Assembly: GCF_000350225.1 (NCBI RefSeq)
Contig: NW_005179062.1
Span: 1 to 64,000, forward strand
Direction: 5' to 3'
Source of the DNA: Chondrus crispus
Taxonomy: Eukaryota; Rhodophyta; Florideophyceae; Gigartinales; Gigartinaceae
DNA length: 64,000 nt
Shown here: in pieces, positions 9,346 through 20,933 of the stretch
Position numbering within the stretch: the first letter of the stretch is position 1
Layout of the letters: the number at the start of each line of letters is the position of its first letter
The notes under the pieces: generated by a model
Seen by the model: only the letters and a program-made list of their open reading frames with translations
What the model was told of the DNA's origin: nothing
Database searches by the model: none
Program-made: the position numbers and the translations under genes

Positions 9346-10987
9346 ATGGAAGATCAAGGAGGAGGAGGATCCATCAGAATCGACAAACTGACGGACTCCA
9401 ACTTCTACGTGTGGAAGCAGAAAATACAAGTTCTGCTTGCTCTACGTGATGTTGACCAATACATCGTTGAGGGACGAGTTCCGAGTGAGGAACGCGCGGA
9501 AGAGCGTAAGAAGTGGATCAGAGGTGACAGTAAAGCTAAAGCACTGATTGGTCTCTCCCTATCAGATGAGCATCTTGAGCATGTACGTGATGCTGATACT
9601 GCTCATGAGATGTGGGAAGCTATTGTCAACGTGTTTGAGACGCACACTTTGCTGAACAAACTAGCTGCACGTCGTGAGTTCTACACTGTGAAGATGCTTT
9701 CCGGTGAAAAGGTGCTTGCATATATCAATCGTGTTAAGCAGCTGGCAGCCGTCCTCAAGTCAATGAGCGTCAACATCGATGAGAAGGAGATGGCCATGGC
9801 AGTGCTCAACGGTCTGCCTGCCCGTTTCGAGGCTCTCATCGTTGCACTTGATGCTCTCGGTAATGAGGAAAAGATATTCAGTTTGGACTTTGTGAAAAGT
9901 CGTCAGCTGCAGGAAGAGCAACGAGCAAACATGAAGTCTAGCTCCTCACAGACATCGGCTCTGGTTAATCGTGCCCCGAACAATCGGGACATAAACGATT
10001 ACAAATGCACGAACTGCGGTCATACAGGCCATACAGCAACCCGCTGCTGGGGAAAGGATTTGAATGGGCGTCGCCCGGCTCCTCCTAGCGGATATAAACC
10101 GCGTATGTCTCAGCGGAAACAATCTGCATTTGTCACACAGAAACCTGATCCCGACATGGTTGTAAACAGCGTCGACTTCACATGTCTGATGTCGAAAGCT
10201 TCGCACACGAACGATCTGGAGATGTCGCCTTCGTGGCTCGTAGATTCAGATTGTACAGCTCATATTACATATGACCGATCTTTGTTTGCGACGTATGAGC
10301 CACTTGAATCCGCATCTGTTCAGATGGGAACCAAGGCTAGTGCAAAGGTTGCCGGCCGTGGTGACGTTCACTTGAAGTTTAACGTGAATGGCCGCATCGA
10401 ACCGTGCAAGTTGACGGATGTATTGCACGTTCCGGACTTTGCGTTCTCTCTGCTCTCTGTCAGTCGAATGACTGAACTTGGACTAAAAGTTGGGTTCGAA
10501 AATGGAAAATGCATGGTCAGACGAGGCTCAACTGTAGTGGCGACTGCGACATTGGTTGGAGAACTTTACGTTCTCGACATCGTCAGTGACATCGGATCTG
10601 CACATGCTGCCACTCTGCAAACGTGGCATGAGCGATTTCCACATGTGCATTCCCAAGGTATTGCTTCGATGATTCGAGACAATGTGGTTGGTAAGTGGAG
10701 TCAAACTACTTGGTAATGAGGCTAGCAAAATCGACAATACTGACAATGATTGCATCTCTGAAAAATGTTCTGCGTGCGTCTACGGCAAAGCGACTCGATC
10801 TGTGATCCCAAAAGAGCGGTCCTCGAGGCGGGCATACTTCTGTCTAGACTTAGTTCACTCTGACGTTTGTGGCCCCTTAGAGGTGCAGTCCATTGGTGGT
10901 GCCAAGTACTTCATTACCTTCATAGATGATCACTCAAACTGGTCAGTAGTGTACCCTATGCACCATAAATCAGAAGCATTTGAATGA
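9346..10987 (+). pseudogene. gag-pol: C1 gag-protease-integrase N-terminus, broken
   Basis: Starts MEDQGGGGSI at 9346. A UBN2/copia-type gag follows (DSNFYVWKQKIQVLLALRD; ALIGLSLSDEHLEHV), with a CCHC knuckle CTNCGHTGHTATRC near 10000 and a protease with WLVDSDCTAHIT near 10235 (normally DSGCT; here DSDCT). The frame is lost at about 10690 (NVVGKWSQTTW, stop 10716), and the next frame resumes with the GAG-pre-integrase zinc motif (CSACVYGKATRS) and integrase start (DLVHSDVCGPL). An in-frame TGA at 10985-10987 replaces an Arg codon. Family role: capsid, processing and integration. Not functional as it stands. Confidence 0.88.
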
Positions 10988-11507
10988 TACAAAATGTTTG
11001 CACAACTTGCTCAGACTCACACTAGTCGCAAGATCGAAGTGCTTCGCACCGATCGTGGTGGTGAGTATCTGTCCACGGAGTTTAAGTCTTTTCTGATTGC
11101 AAATGGCACTAAGCATCAAATGACGACCGCGTATACACCGGAGCAAAATGGCGTCGCCGAACGACTGAACAGAACTTTGGTAAACTTGGTGCGCTCCATG
11201 CTAGCGCACAAGAAAGTTACAAAGGGGTTCTGGGCAGAAGCACTTGCCAATGCAGTGTACGTTCGAAATCGAGTCACGTCACGTGCCATTCCCCCCAAGA
11301 TGACCCCATACCACTTATGGATGAAATCTGTGCCAAATGTTGGTCATTTGCGTGTTTTCGGTTCAAAGTGTTGGTATACATTACCAAGACACAACATCCA
11401 GAAACTTGACGCCCGTGCAAAGGAGGCAATGTTTCTAGGGTATGCTGAATATACGAAAGCTTACAAGTTGTGGGATGGTGATTTGCGCAAAGTGATCGTA
11501 TCCAGAG
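10988..11507 (+). pseudogene. pol: C1 integrase catalytic core, interrupted by solo LTR
   Basis: Same frame as the preceding segment. Integrase core motifs are visible: RTDRGGEYLSTEFK (second Asp), HQMTTAYTPEQNGVAERLNRT (catalytic Glu), then the copia hallmark FGSKCWYTLP and the GYAEYTKAYKLWD segment. Coding stops at KVIVSR where a solo LTR of the C2 family is inserted. Coding resumes for 84 bp at 12447-12530 (NVTFDESTGGKSGEP) between the two solo LTRs. Confidence 0.9.
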
Positions 11508-12446
11508 TACTGGAAGGTCAGCGGGGCAAAGGGAAATCGAAGGACGGTTGATGAGGTGAAGTTGAAGGATTGGGTACCGATTTACTTTGAGTCGCCAACT
11601 TCTGGCACTACTTATACACTTCTGCAATCTTCTAGAACTCTACTACCAAACACTACGACACACATACTACAAATGTATTGGCTCTAACACATGTGCCCGT
11701 CTTGCTACTCAGCCAAACTGGCGATGGCCCAACAAACAGAACAGAAAACCGCCTTACGAATTAGCACTGTCATGACGGAGAAATTAGTAAGGCAGTACAA
11801 CAAAGCACAGCAAAGCACAAATTCCCTTACTATTCCAAATCCAGCGTGGCACAAATTCGTAAGGCACGTTTACAGCTCACACGTTGCCTTACGAATTCAA
11901 ATCAATCCTGCAAGGACTGTTTACAGCGCACGCGTTGCCTTATGAATCTGAATCTCTCGTGAGGTCCTGTCCACTGTCAATTACAACAGTGCACATTTTG
12001 CCTTACGAATTCAAAACTCGCGCAACGGTATCTTTGTGTCCTGCTGTACCCGTGCTGCACTCCATGGACGCTGTAAACCTTTGGCACGTGCCAGGCACCC
12101 GCCACCAAGGTTCTACACTTTGTCTGTAAGACTGCAGGCGTACTGTACGGGTCCGACAGTGTAATGAGGACATGTGTCCAGGTCATACACGTGTCGGGCG
12201 GAGAAAATGAAACATGCTCAGATTGTACAGTACACCGCAACCGTGTACATATTTCACACGTGTACACTTTGAAAACCAAACGTGCTCCTGAAGTAATGTA
12301 CAGTGCAACCGTGTACATAAATCACACGTGTACACGTTGAAAATGAAACTTGCTTAGCTCGTCACGCGGAGTGTTTTCGATTTTACACGTGTCATACCTG
12401 TCGTCGTGTGTAATGCGTATCAGCATGTGGTCGTAGAATTACGACA
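11508..12446 (-). repeat. Solo LTR of the C2 family inside C1 pol
   Basis: 939 bp, the reverse complement of the C2 3' LTR (18542-19480, also 939 bp). It is flanked by cagag (11503-11507) and cagaa (12447-12451), a five-base target duplication with one change. The pol frame reads across the insertion (VSR then NVTFDE). In sense orientation it starts TGTCGTAATTC and ends CTTCCAGTA. Confidence 0.93.
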
Positions 12447-12530
12447 CAGAATGTTACTTTTGACGAGTCCACGGGAGGCAAATCTGGTGAACCGATGGAT
12501 AGAAACGAGAAGGCTACAACTGATGATGAC
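12447..12530 (+). pseudogene. pol: C1 pol fragment between two solo LTRs
   Basis: 84 bp that translate as a linker region (NVTFDESTGGKSGEPMDR then NEKATTDDDTIN) joining the integrase to the RT domain. It continues after the second solo LTR as NLNIDEEVAEND. It shows that both LTRs landed 84 bp apart in one continuous gene. Confidence 0.85.
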
Positions 12531-12535
12531 ACAAT

Positions 12536-13786
12536 TAATGGTAGGTTCGGAGGGGCAAGGGAAAGAAGGACGGCAGGTTGATGTGTGTGAGTGAAGGAGT
12601 TGGTACCGAGGTTTACTTGGAGCCGTCTTTTGGCGATACTTATACACTTTGAGTGTTACACTATCCCATTACTTTGGCACCTGGTAAACCGTACTCACCA
12701 TATGCGCGACCAAGCGCGGTCCTCTTCTGGCCGGTCCACACTGTTCTATTTCCACCTTACGAATTGACTATTGACTATCAGTGCACAACAGTTTCTACAC
12801 ATTTCGAGTGACTGTAAACCATGGGCCCTATGCATGCAATCGTTTCACACCTTACTAATCTGCATCCAGACATGACAGAATATATTCTTGCACAATGAAC
12901 AACTTGGCATCTCTCTATTTCCAACAACGCAAAGTCCTGTCATATCTCAGTCCCCATACATGCCCTTGTTTCGTACCTTACTAATTTCGGTACACACTGC
13001 CAGACAACTATCACGGATAGCAACAATGTGCATCCAGACTTTCTACACATCTCACGTGATATCCGATGTGAATCACACGAGTACTGTCATCAACTTGCAT
13101 CCAACGGCGCACCATAACGAGAGCACAGTACAACGTCGCATGCTGACGAGAGTATAGCACAGCGGCGCATGCTGATGCAAGAGTCGCATACAGCGTGACG
13201 CGTACACTGAATACTCACGTAAGTACATGTCTCTTGCGAGAAATACTTGTTGTACTTTTAATTCACATGTACTGTGCTCGGACACGCGCCGGACCGTATG
13301 TAGGTGACGTGTACAAGTGTACGTACACGCAGCAACCTGGCGATGTGTACATGTGTACACCGCACACAAGTGTCCACCGCCAAGGCCACACGTAATTACC
13401 CATTACAACCATGGTGAACAACTTGAAACCCCCGAAATGATGTAATTAAAACGTATACCGATCATTCAAGATATATCACCAGCATGACTGCATATAAGTG
13501 GACAATAACAGACCAATAGAATTGCAGCATTCGAACCGACACCCAATAGATTTGCAGTATTGCCTGTGTAGCCCTATAACGGTTCCGGCCAAATGCAAAT
13601 TTTCGGCATTTATGCAAATTTGCATAACCCTCCAAAAGTCCACTTTCGTCCCCAGAACCCCAAAATCTGAGAATTTACACGTGTCATGTGGTGATATGGG
13701 TGAGGGTCCGGACCGTCGAGTCATGTACACGTGTCGCTCGATTTTGCACTTTCCAGATAACAGCATGTGGTCGCCCATTTTCAATA
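12536..13786 (-). repeat. Solo LTR of the C1 family inside C1 pol
   Basis: 1251 bp, reverse complement of 15678-16929. A perfect five-base target duplication ACAAT flanks it (12531-12535 and 13787-13791). In sense orientation it starts TATTGAAAATG and ends CCTACCATTA, which defines the LTR ends exactly. Removing it restores DDDTINLNIDEEV in the pol frame. Confidence 0.95.
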
Positions 13787-15666
13787 ACAATCAACTTGAA
13801 CATCGATGAGGAAGTTGCAGAAAATGATGCAGTGGCATCAGAAGCATCATCGTCGAATGAACAACAAGACTCTGATGAATCCTCCAACTCCTCCCCAACT
13901 GCAGGGGAGGACGAAACTACCGAAACAGTTGACCAACACGTAGTTGAGGAAGAAACTATTGATCCGCCAACTAATCTCCGTCGGTCCACTCGCGTTCGCA
14001 AAACGCCTGGGGCGTGGTGGGCAGCAGCTCTGGTGACTGCTGGACTCCTTAGCCACGCCCATGTGATAACGGAAATTCCAAACTCGTACAACCAAGCTAT
14101 GGATTCTCCAAAAGCTCGCTTCTGGCAGAAGGGCATCGACAAAGAACTTGCTTCACAACACAAAAACAAAACATGGACACTTGTTCCGAGATCTCAAGCA
14201 TCAAACGTCCTGACGTCCAGGTGGGTTTTCGGAGTGAAGCAACTTCCTGACGAGTCCGGAAAATTGGTCGAAACTGCAAAGGGACGTCTTGTGGCACGAG
14301 GCTTTCAACAGTAGAAGGCATCGATTACACTGAAACTTTCGCCCCTGTCATCAAGTTCACAACTATCCGTCTGCTGCTGGCACTGGTTGCGCACTTTGAC
14401 CTTGAGCTGCATCAGATGGACGTGGTGATTGCCTTCCTCAACGGTGAACTTCACGAAGAAATCTACATGGAGCAACCTGACGGATGCATCGACAAAGTCA
14501 AACCTGATTCGGTGTGTAAACTTTTGAAAGCAATCTATGGTCTTAAGCAAGCCCATCGCCAATGGCATAGTAAGATCGATGAGTTTCTGATCACTGAACT
14601 TGGTTTCAACACTACACGCAGCGACCCATGTCTTTACATTCGACGTCAAGGCAATGTCATCATGATTATCGCGTTGTACGTGGACGATCTACTGCTAGCT
14701 GGAAGTGACTTGGAGGCCATATTATGGATGAAAAATGAACTCAACAAACGATTCGATATGAAAGACCTTGGCGAAGCGAAGACATGTATTGGTCTAGAAA
14801 TCGAACGTATACGTTCTAAACACGTCTTGACCGTCACGCAGTCGAAGTATGCCCAAGCAGTACTGAAACGGTTCAAAATGTCGGCATGCAATCCTTGCGT
14901 TACTCCGATAGAACAGTCTCGACATGTCACAATGCAAGTGGCCGAAACTGGCACTGATGACAACCCATGCTTTGAACCATATCGTCAGGCCATTGGATGT
15001 CTAATGTTCCTAATGGTCGGGACCCGCCCCGATATTGCGTTTGCCATTGGAAAGTTATCTCAACACTGTGCCGACCCTCACGATTCGCATTGGACAGGTG
15101 TGAAACGTGTTTTGAGATACTTGCGTGGGTCCCAGCATCTTGGAATAGTGTTTGGTAAAGATGATCTTGGTACGGAACTTCATGGGTATAGCGACGCAGA
15201 TTGGGGTGGATGCCTTGAATCACGGAAATCAACGAGTGGGTACGTATTCAAGCTTTGTGATGGGCCTATCAGTTGGGCTTCCCGGAAACAAACAGTAGTT
15301 GCGAAGTCTACTTGTGAGGCAGAATACATCGCACTCAGTGAAGCATGCAAAGAGACCGCGTGGCTTCGACGCTTCCATGCCGATGTGCTTGGTGCGAATT
15401 CGGATCAAACAATTCGCGTTGGATGTGACAACGCTGGTACGATTGCGTTTGCTCAGAACGAATCTACAAATCGTCGGAACAAGCACATTGTTATTACGTA
15501 TCATTTTGTTCGAGATGCGGTGCAGCGAAAACTGGTCACATTGTACCATTGTCCGACAGCAGAAATGCCAGCCGATATGCTGACCAAACCACTTGGTCGC
15601 GTGCTGTTTGAAAAGTTCATGGGCATGGTTGGGCTTTCCAGGTGCAAAGCTGCCCAAAGCATGTGA
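13787..15666 (+). pseudogene. pol: C1 reverse transcriptase and RNase H, one frameshift
   Basis: The acidic linker and RRSTRVRKTPGAWW lead into the copia RT (GIDKELASQHKNKTWTLVP; ARGFQQ). At 14314 the frame breaks because one G is missing in cagtagaagg (expected GFQQVEGIDY), and the RT continues in the frame open from 14416: MDVVIAFLNGELHEEIYMEQP, LYVDDLLLAGS (YVDD active site, about 14676-14700). RNase H follows with SDADWGG, TCEAEYIAL and the terminal ADMLTKPLGRVLFEKF. Family role: reverse transcription of element RNA. Stop at 15664-15666, 11 bases before the polypurine tract. Confidence 0.9.
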
Positions 15667-15677
15667 TCGAGGGGAGG

Positions 15678-16929
15678 TATTGAAAATGTGCGACCACATG
15701 CTGTTATCTGGAAAGTGCAAAATCGAGCGACACGTGTACATGACTCGACAGTCAGGACCTTCACCCCATATCACCACATGACACGTGTAAATTCTCATAT
15801 TTTGGGGTTCTGGGGACGAAAGTGGACTTTTGGAGGGTCATGTAAATTTGCATAAATGCCGAAAATTTGCATTTGGCCGGAACCGTTATAGGGCTACACA
15901 GGCAATACTGCAAATCTATTGGGTGTCGGTTCGAATGCTGCAATTCTATTGGTCTGTTATTGTCCACTTATATGCAGTCATGCTGGTGATATATCTTGAA
16001 TGATCGGTATACGTTTTAATTACATCATTTCGGGGGTTTCAAGTTGTTCACCATGGTTGTAATGGGTAATTACGTGTGGCCTTGGCGGTGGACACTTGTG
16101 TGCGGTGTACACATGTACACATCGCCAGGTTGCTGCGTGTACGTACACTTGTACACGTCACCTACATACGGTCCGGCGCGTGTCCGAGCACAGTACATGT
16201 GAATTAAAAGTACAACAAGTATTTCTCGCAAGAGACATGTACTTACGTGAGTATTCAGTGTACGCGTCACGCTGTATGCGACTCTTGCATCAGCATGCGC
16301 CGCTGTGCTACACTCTCGTCAGCATGCGACGTTGTACTGTGCTCTCGTTATGGTGCGCCGTTGGATGCAAGTTGATGACAGTACTCGTGTGATTCACATC
16401 GGATATCACGTGAGATGTGTAGAAAGTCTGGATGCACATTGTTGCTATCCGTGATAGTTGTCTGGCAGTGTGTACCGAAATTAGTAAGGTACGAAACAAG
16501 GGCATGCATGGGGACTGAGATATGACAGGACTTTGCGTTGTTGGAAATAGAGAGATGCCAAGTTGTTCATTGTGCAAGAATATATTCTGTCATGTCTGGA
16601 TGCAGATTAGTAAGGTGTGAAACGATTGCATGCATAGGGCCCATGGTTTACAGTCACTCGAAATGTGTAGAAACTGTTGTGCACTGATAGTCAATAGTCA
16701 ATTCGTAAGGTGGAAATAGAACAGTGTGGACCGGCCAGAAGAGGACCGCGCTTGGTCGCGCATATGGTGAGTACGGTTTACCAGGTGCCAAAGTAATGGG
16801 ATAGTGTAACACTCAAAGTGTATAAGTATCGCCGAAAGACGGCTCCAAGTAAACCTCGGCACCAACTCCTTCACTCACACACATCAGCCTGCCCACCTTC
16901 TTTCCCTTGCCCCTCCGAACCTACCATTA
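15678..16929 (+). repeat. 3' LTR of copia element C1
   Basis: 1252 bp from TATTGAAAATG after the polypurine tract cgaggggagg to CCTACCATTA. It holds ACACGTGT-type palindromes (about 15738, 15780), the shared motif ATTAGTAAGG/ATTCGTAAGG (16480, 16607, 16700) and a 29-bp minisatellite (16287-16340). Confidence 0.93.
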
Positions 16930-18530
16930 CATGTCGCTGCTGAAGGTCCCAAGACTTTCAACCAGGCAACCAACGGTCCTAGAGCTGCATTTTGGCAGAC
17001 GGGCATTGACAAAGAACTTGCCTCGCAGACCAAGAATCGGACTTGGAAACTTGTTCCTCGATCTGAGGCGTCAAACATCTTGACATCTCGATGGGTTTTC
17101 AATGTCAAGCAACTGCCTGATGCAAATTGCAATATAGTTGAAAGTGCAAAAGCCAGACTTGTTGCTCGTGGATTCCAGCAAGTGCAAGGTCTTGACTATA
17201 CTGAGACATATGCCCCTGTCATAAAGTTTACCACTATTCGTCTACTTCTTGCCTTAGTTGCTCATTATGACCTCGAACTTCCTCAGATGGATGTCGTGAC
17301 TGCGTTTTTGAACGGCGACTTGGATGAAGACATCTACATGGAGCAACCCGAAGGGTGCATTGACAAAAGCAAAAGTGACCACGTGTGCAAACTTTTGAAA
17401 GCACTTTACAGTCTTAAACAAGCACATCGTCAATGGCATGCCAAAGTGGATGATTTCTTAATTGGTGAATTGGGATTCGAGACTTCGCGTAGTGATCCTT
17501 GTCTCTACATTAAACGCATCGGTAACACTATCATGCTGATTGCACTTTATGTCGATGACTTGTTACTCGCTGGTAGCAATATCGATGCCATCAAATGGAT
17601 GAAGGTGGAGCTTAATAAACGGTTTGATATGAAAGACCTTGGTGAAGCAAAAGTCTGCATTGGTCTTGAAATTCAAAGGGGTCGCAGCGCCAAGACGTTG
17701 AGTCTCACTCAAACTAAGTATGCATCAAAAGCGCTTGAGGGTTTTCGAATGTCAACGTGTAACCCAACCCCTCTCTGACTCCAATGGAACAAGGTCACAC
17801 AACCACGATTTCAACCGAAAACGAATCCGAAACAAATGTACCGTATCGTGAGGCAGTGGGATCCCTGATGTACTTGATGGTTGGCACTCGTCCAGACTTG
17901 GCATATGCGATTGGAAAGCTTTCTCAGCATTCTGCCAACCCATGTGAGTCACACTGGGCAGGTGTGAAACGGGTAATGCGATACGTGCAAGGGACTCGAA
18001 ACTTAGGAATCGTGTTTGACAATAAATCCAAATCGCCAGAGTTGTTCGGCCTCAGTGATGCTGACTGGGCCGGTTGTCCAGACTCTCGCAAGTCGACCAG
18101 CGGATATGTTTTCAAGTTCTGCGGTGGAGCGATCAGTTGGAGTTCCCGGAAACAGACTGTGGTTGCAACTTCGACGTGTGAAGCTGAGTACATTGCACTA
18201 TGTGAAGCGTGTAAGGAGGGGACTTGGTTGCGTCAAGTGGTTGCTGATGTTCTTGGATTTGATTCTGATCCCACGATTATGATGGGGTGTGACAATGCGG
18301 GGACTATTTCGTATGCACAGAATGAATCGGTCAATCGTCGTAACAAACATGTTGATGTGAAATACCACTATGTACGAGATGCAATTAAGAGAAACGTCAT
18401 TTCTTTGTCACATTGCCCGACTACTTCCATGCCTGCAGATATCCTGACGAAAGCACTTGGGCGAGTTCTGTTCCAGAAGTTTGTAGAACTTCTAGGGCTT
18501 GCAGTAGCTACTTCTGGTAAAAGCATGTGA
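16930..18530 (+). pseudogene. pol: C2 reverse transcriptase and RNase H, 5'-truncated, one frameshift
   Basis: Opens with AAFWQTGIDKELASQTKN, the start of the copia RT domain, then SRWVFNVKQLPD, ARGFQQVQGLDYTETYAPV, MDVVTAFLNGDLDEDIYMEQP and LYVDDLLLAGS (YVDD). The frame breaks in cccaacccctctctg at about 17768-17776 and resumes as LTPMEQGH (frame open from 17784). RNase H motifs are SDADWAG, TCEAEYIALCEA and ADILTKALGRVLFQKF. Stop 18528-18530. Confidence 0.9.
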
Positions 18531-18541
18531 TCGAGGGGGAG

Positions 18542-19480
18542 TGTTGTAATTCTACGACCACATGCTGATATGCATGACACACGACGACAGATATGACACG
18601 TGTAAAAGCAAAAACACTCCGCGTGACGAGCTCAGCAAGTTTCATTTTCAACGTGTACACGTGTGATTTCTGTACACGGTTGCACTCTACAGTACTTCAG
18701 GAGCGAGTTTGGTTTTCAACGTGTACACGTGTGAAATATGTACACGGTTGCGGTGTATAGTACAATCTGAGCATGTTTCATTTTCTTCGCCCGACACGTG
18801 TATGACCTGTACACATGTCCTCATTACACTGTCGGACGCGTACAGTACGCCTGCAGTCCTACAGACAAAGTGTAGAACCTTGGTGGCGGGTGCCTGGCCC
18901 GTGCCAAAGGTTTACAGCGTCCATGGAGTGCAGCACGGGTACAGCAGGACACAAAGATACCGTTGCGGGAGTTTTGAATTCGTAAGGCAAAATGTGCACT
19001 GTTGTAATTGACAGTGGACAGGACCTCACGAGAGATTCAGATTCATAAGGCAACATGTGCGCTGTAAACAGTCCTTGCAGGATTGATTTGAATTCGTAAG
19101 GCAACGTGTGAGCTGTAAACGTGCCTTACGAATTTGTGCCACGCTGGATCTGGAATAGTAAGGGAATTTGTGCTTTGCCGTGCTTTGTTGTACTGCCTTA
19201 CTAATTTCTCCGTCATGACAGTGCTAATTCGTAAGGCGGTTTTCTGTTATGTTTGTTGGGCCATCGCCAGTTTGGCTGAGTAGCAAGACGGGCACATGTG
19301 TTAGAGCCAATACATTTGTAGTATGTCTGTCGTAGTCTTTGGTAGTAGAGTTCCAGAAGATTGCAGAAGTGTATAAGTAGCGCCAGAAGTTGGCGACTCG
19401 AAGTAAGTCGGTACCCAATCCTTCAACTTCACCTCATCAACCGTCCTTCGATTTCCCTTTGCCCCGCTGACCTTCCAATA
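18542..19480 (+). repeat. 3' LTR of copia element C2
   Basis: Follows polypurine tract cgagggggag; starts TGTTGTAATTC, ends CTTCCAATA. Perfect-length match (939 bp) to the solo LTR at 11508-12446. It contains about seven copies, in both orientations, of an ATTCGTAAGG motif (18977-19235) and several ACACGTGT palindromes (18597, 18655, 18720, 18795). Confidence 0.93.
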
Positions 19481-20933
19481 CGACTGCCGGGGTAATTGTG
19501 ACGGGGCGCGCTAGGAAGGAGTCCGAGACGACATCGTACGCAAGGAAAGGACACCTGGCCCCTGTGGTATAATCCATCCACGAACGGTGATTTCGCGAGC
19601 TAACTTCCCCCGCGCGGGTCATGAGGCCGAGAACCTGTCCGAACGTCCAGGCAACATGAGTGGATTCGTGTTCTGACGGATGCAAGGTGACGTTGGGCAT
19701 ACTCGGCGCGACACGTCCCACAAACGCTACAGTGGGGGCCGGCTGAAGGAACACTCGTTTGTTCATATGCACCTCGGCCATGAAGGCGCAGCACACGGAC
19801 CACGCCCACTCCCGTTCATAGTTGTACGCCAGCAGGGAGCGGGCGGGGTGCTACGGATCGGCACAGGCGAGACCGAAGTGCTTCAAAGTTCGGGGCAGGA
19901 GGGGATGGACCCCCAGGGAAGGAAAACTTTCTCGCACGGCTGCAGGAAGGGGAGGGAAGTCCGCAGTCGACACGCCAGATGCGAACGCGGCTGACGGAAT
20001 AACGCGACCGTCCGTCTCCCCCTCCCCTCTATACGCGGACCAATCGAGGTGCGCCAGACCGACGGAATGTAGCCACATCAGCGAGCATGAGGATTTCTGT
20101 AGCGCTACTCGGGACTTGGTGAACACATAAGGGCGAGGAGAAACGTATAATCCCGCCACCTCCGATAGCACGAACCGCCAGGGATAGACCTGGCCCGAGC
20201 CGGATAAGAGTGATCCCATCCGGTCGAGGAAGGTCACCTCTGCAATACTGTACGCGAAGGAGCGGTCTCCAGGCAGCTCGTCGGGTAGCTGGTACCCGGA
20301 GCCCCAACTTTCGGCCATAAGACGGTGTAGAGACGAGGATGCCTCCTCCGCACCACCAGCTTCATAAATCTTGAACACGCGAGCAAGGTCGGGCCGGAGC
20401 CACGCGCAGGAGGCCAACTCTTCCACGTGAACCCCCGAGCGGCCTCGGCGTCGCCAGGGAAACCGCAGTTCGCGGAGAGGGAGCTGCGGAGCGTCAGAGG
20501 ACGGTAGCCCTAACCATCGAGTGATAGAAGGCAACTCCCCCTCTCCCTCGTCGGGGCGGGTGTTCGGTACCGGGGACTTGTGAACCTGAGGGCCACCACC
20601 TTCGGGGTGGACCACCGCGCGCGCAGGAGGGTCAGTGACGCACGGCGTGACCCCGGGGCGCACGACAGGACGGCCGCCGACCGCCTCGGCGGACGCGGTA
20701 GCCGGACGGAACGACAGTACCGGCTGGGGTGACCCCACAGCAGGGGCCACCAACTCCACGGAAACCGTGGTAGAGCGAGAGGGACACTTCTGGAACGCCG
20801 GAGGGAGAGGCGGCGCGGCGCTCACCAAGTCGACGGTCGCCTCACGCGGACAGGACGACGCGTCCGGGAGGCCACTCTCACTCGAAGATGGGACCACGGC
20901 CGTCGGCCGCGGGGTAGAGGTCCAGTCTGCCAT
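19481..20933 (-). pseudogene. Antisense ORF of G3 (homologue of the G2 antisense ORF1), truncated
   Basis: Starts MADWTSTPRP at 20933. The N-terminal ~150 residues are Pro/Ser/Ala-rich; from about residue 155 it aligns well with the G2 antisense protein: LRPDLARVFKIYEAG, VAGLYVSPRPYVFTKSRVAL, QKSSCSLMWLHSVGLAH, DFPPLPAAVRESFPSLGVHP. An in-frame TAG at 19851-19853 follows CADP, after which the same frame continues (REWAW, AFMAEVHMNKRVFLQP) to the C2 insertion point. I recognise no domain. Conservation of the central ~250 residues between diverged copies argues for real coding. No function is proposed. Confidence 0.75.

Larger units (their letters stand above)
7279..16929 (+). mobile_element. 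Ty1/copia element C1 with two solo LTRs inserted
   Basis: Structure: 5' LTR remnant, half-tRNA primer site, CT-rich leader, zinc-finger ORF, gag, protease, integrase, RT, RNase H, polypurine tract cgaggggagg (15668-15677), 3' LTR 15678-16929. The order integrase before RT defines Ty1/copia. Two solo LTRs (11508-12446 and 12536-13786) interrupt pol. Beyond the 3' LTR the sequence passes directly into the RT of C2, so C1 sits inside C2; catgt at 16930-16934 is the predicted target duplication. Confidence 0.92.
16930..19480 (+). mobile_element. Ty1/copia element C2, 3' part
   Basis: Begins mid-pol at the point where C1 was inserted and ends with a 939-bp LTR. RT and RNase H resemble those of C1 closely but the LTR is a different family. 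The 5' part must lie left of the window. Its 3' LTR abuts the antisense ORF of gypsy G3 (cgact, 19481-19485, predicted target duplication). Confidence 0.88.
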
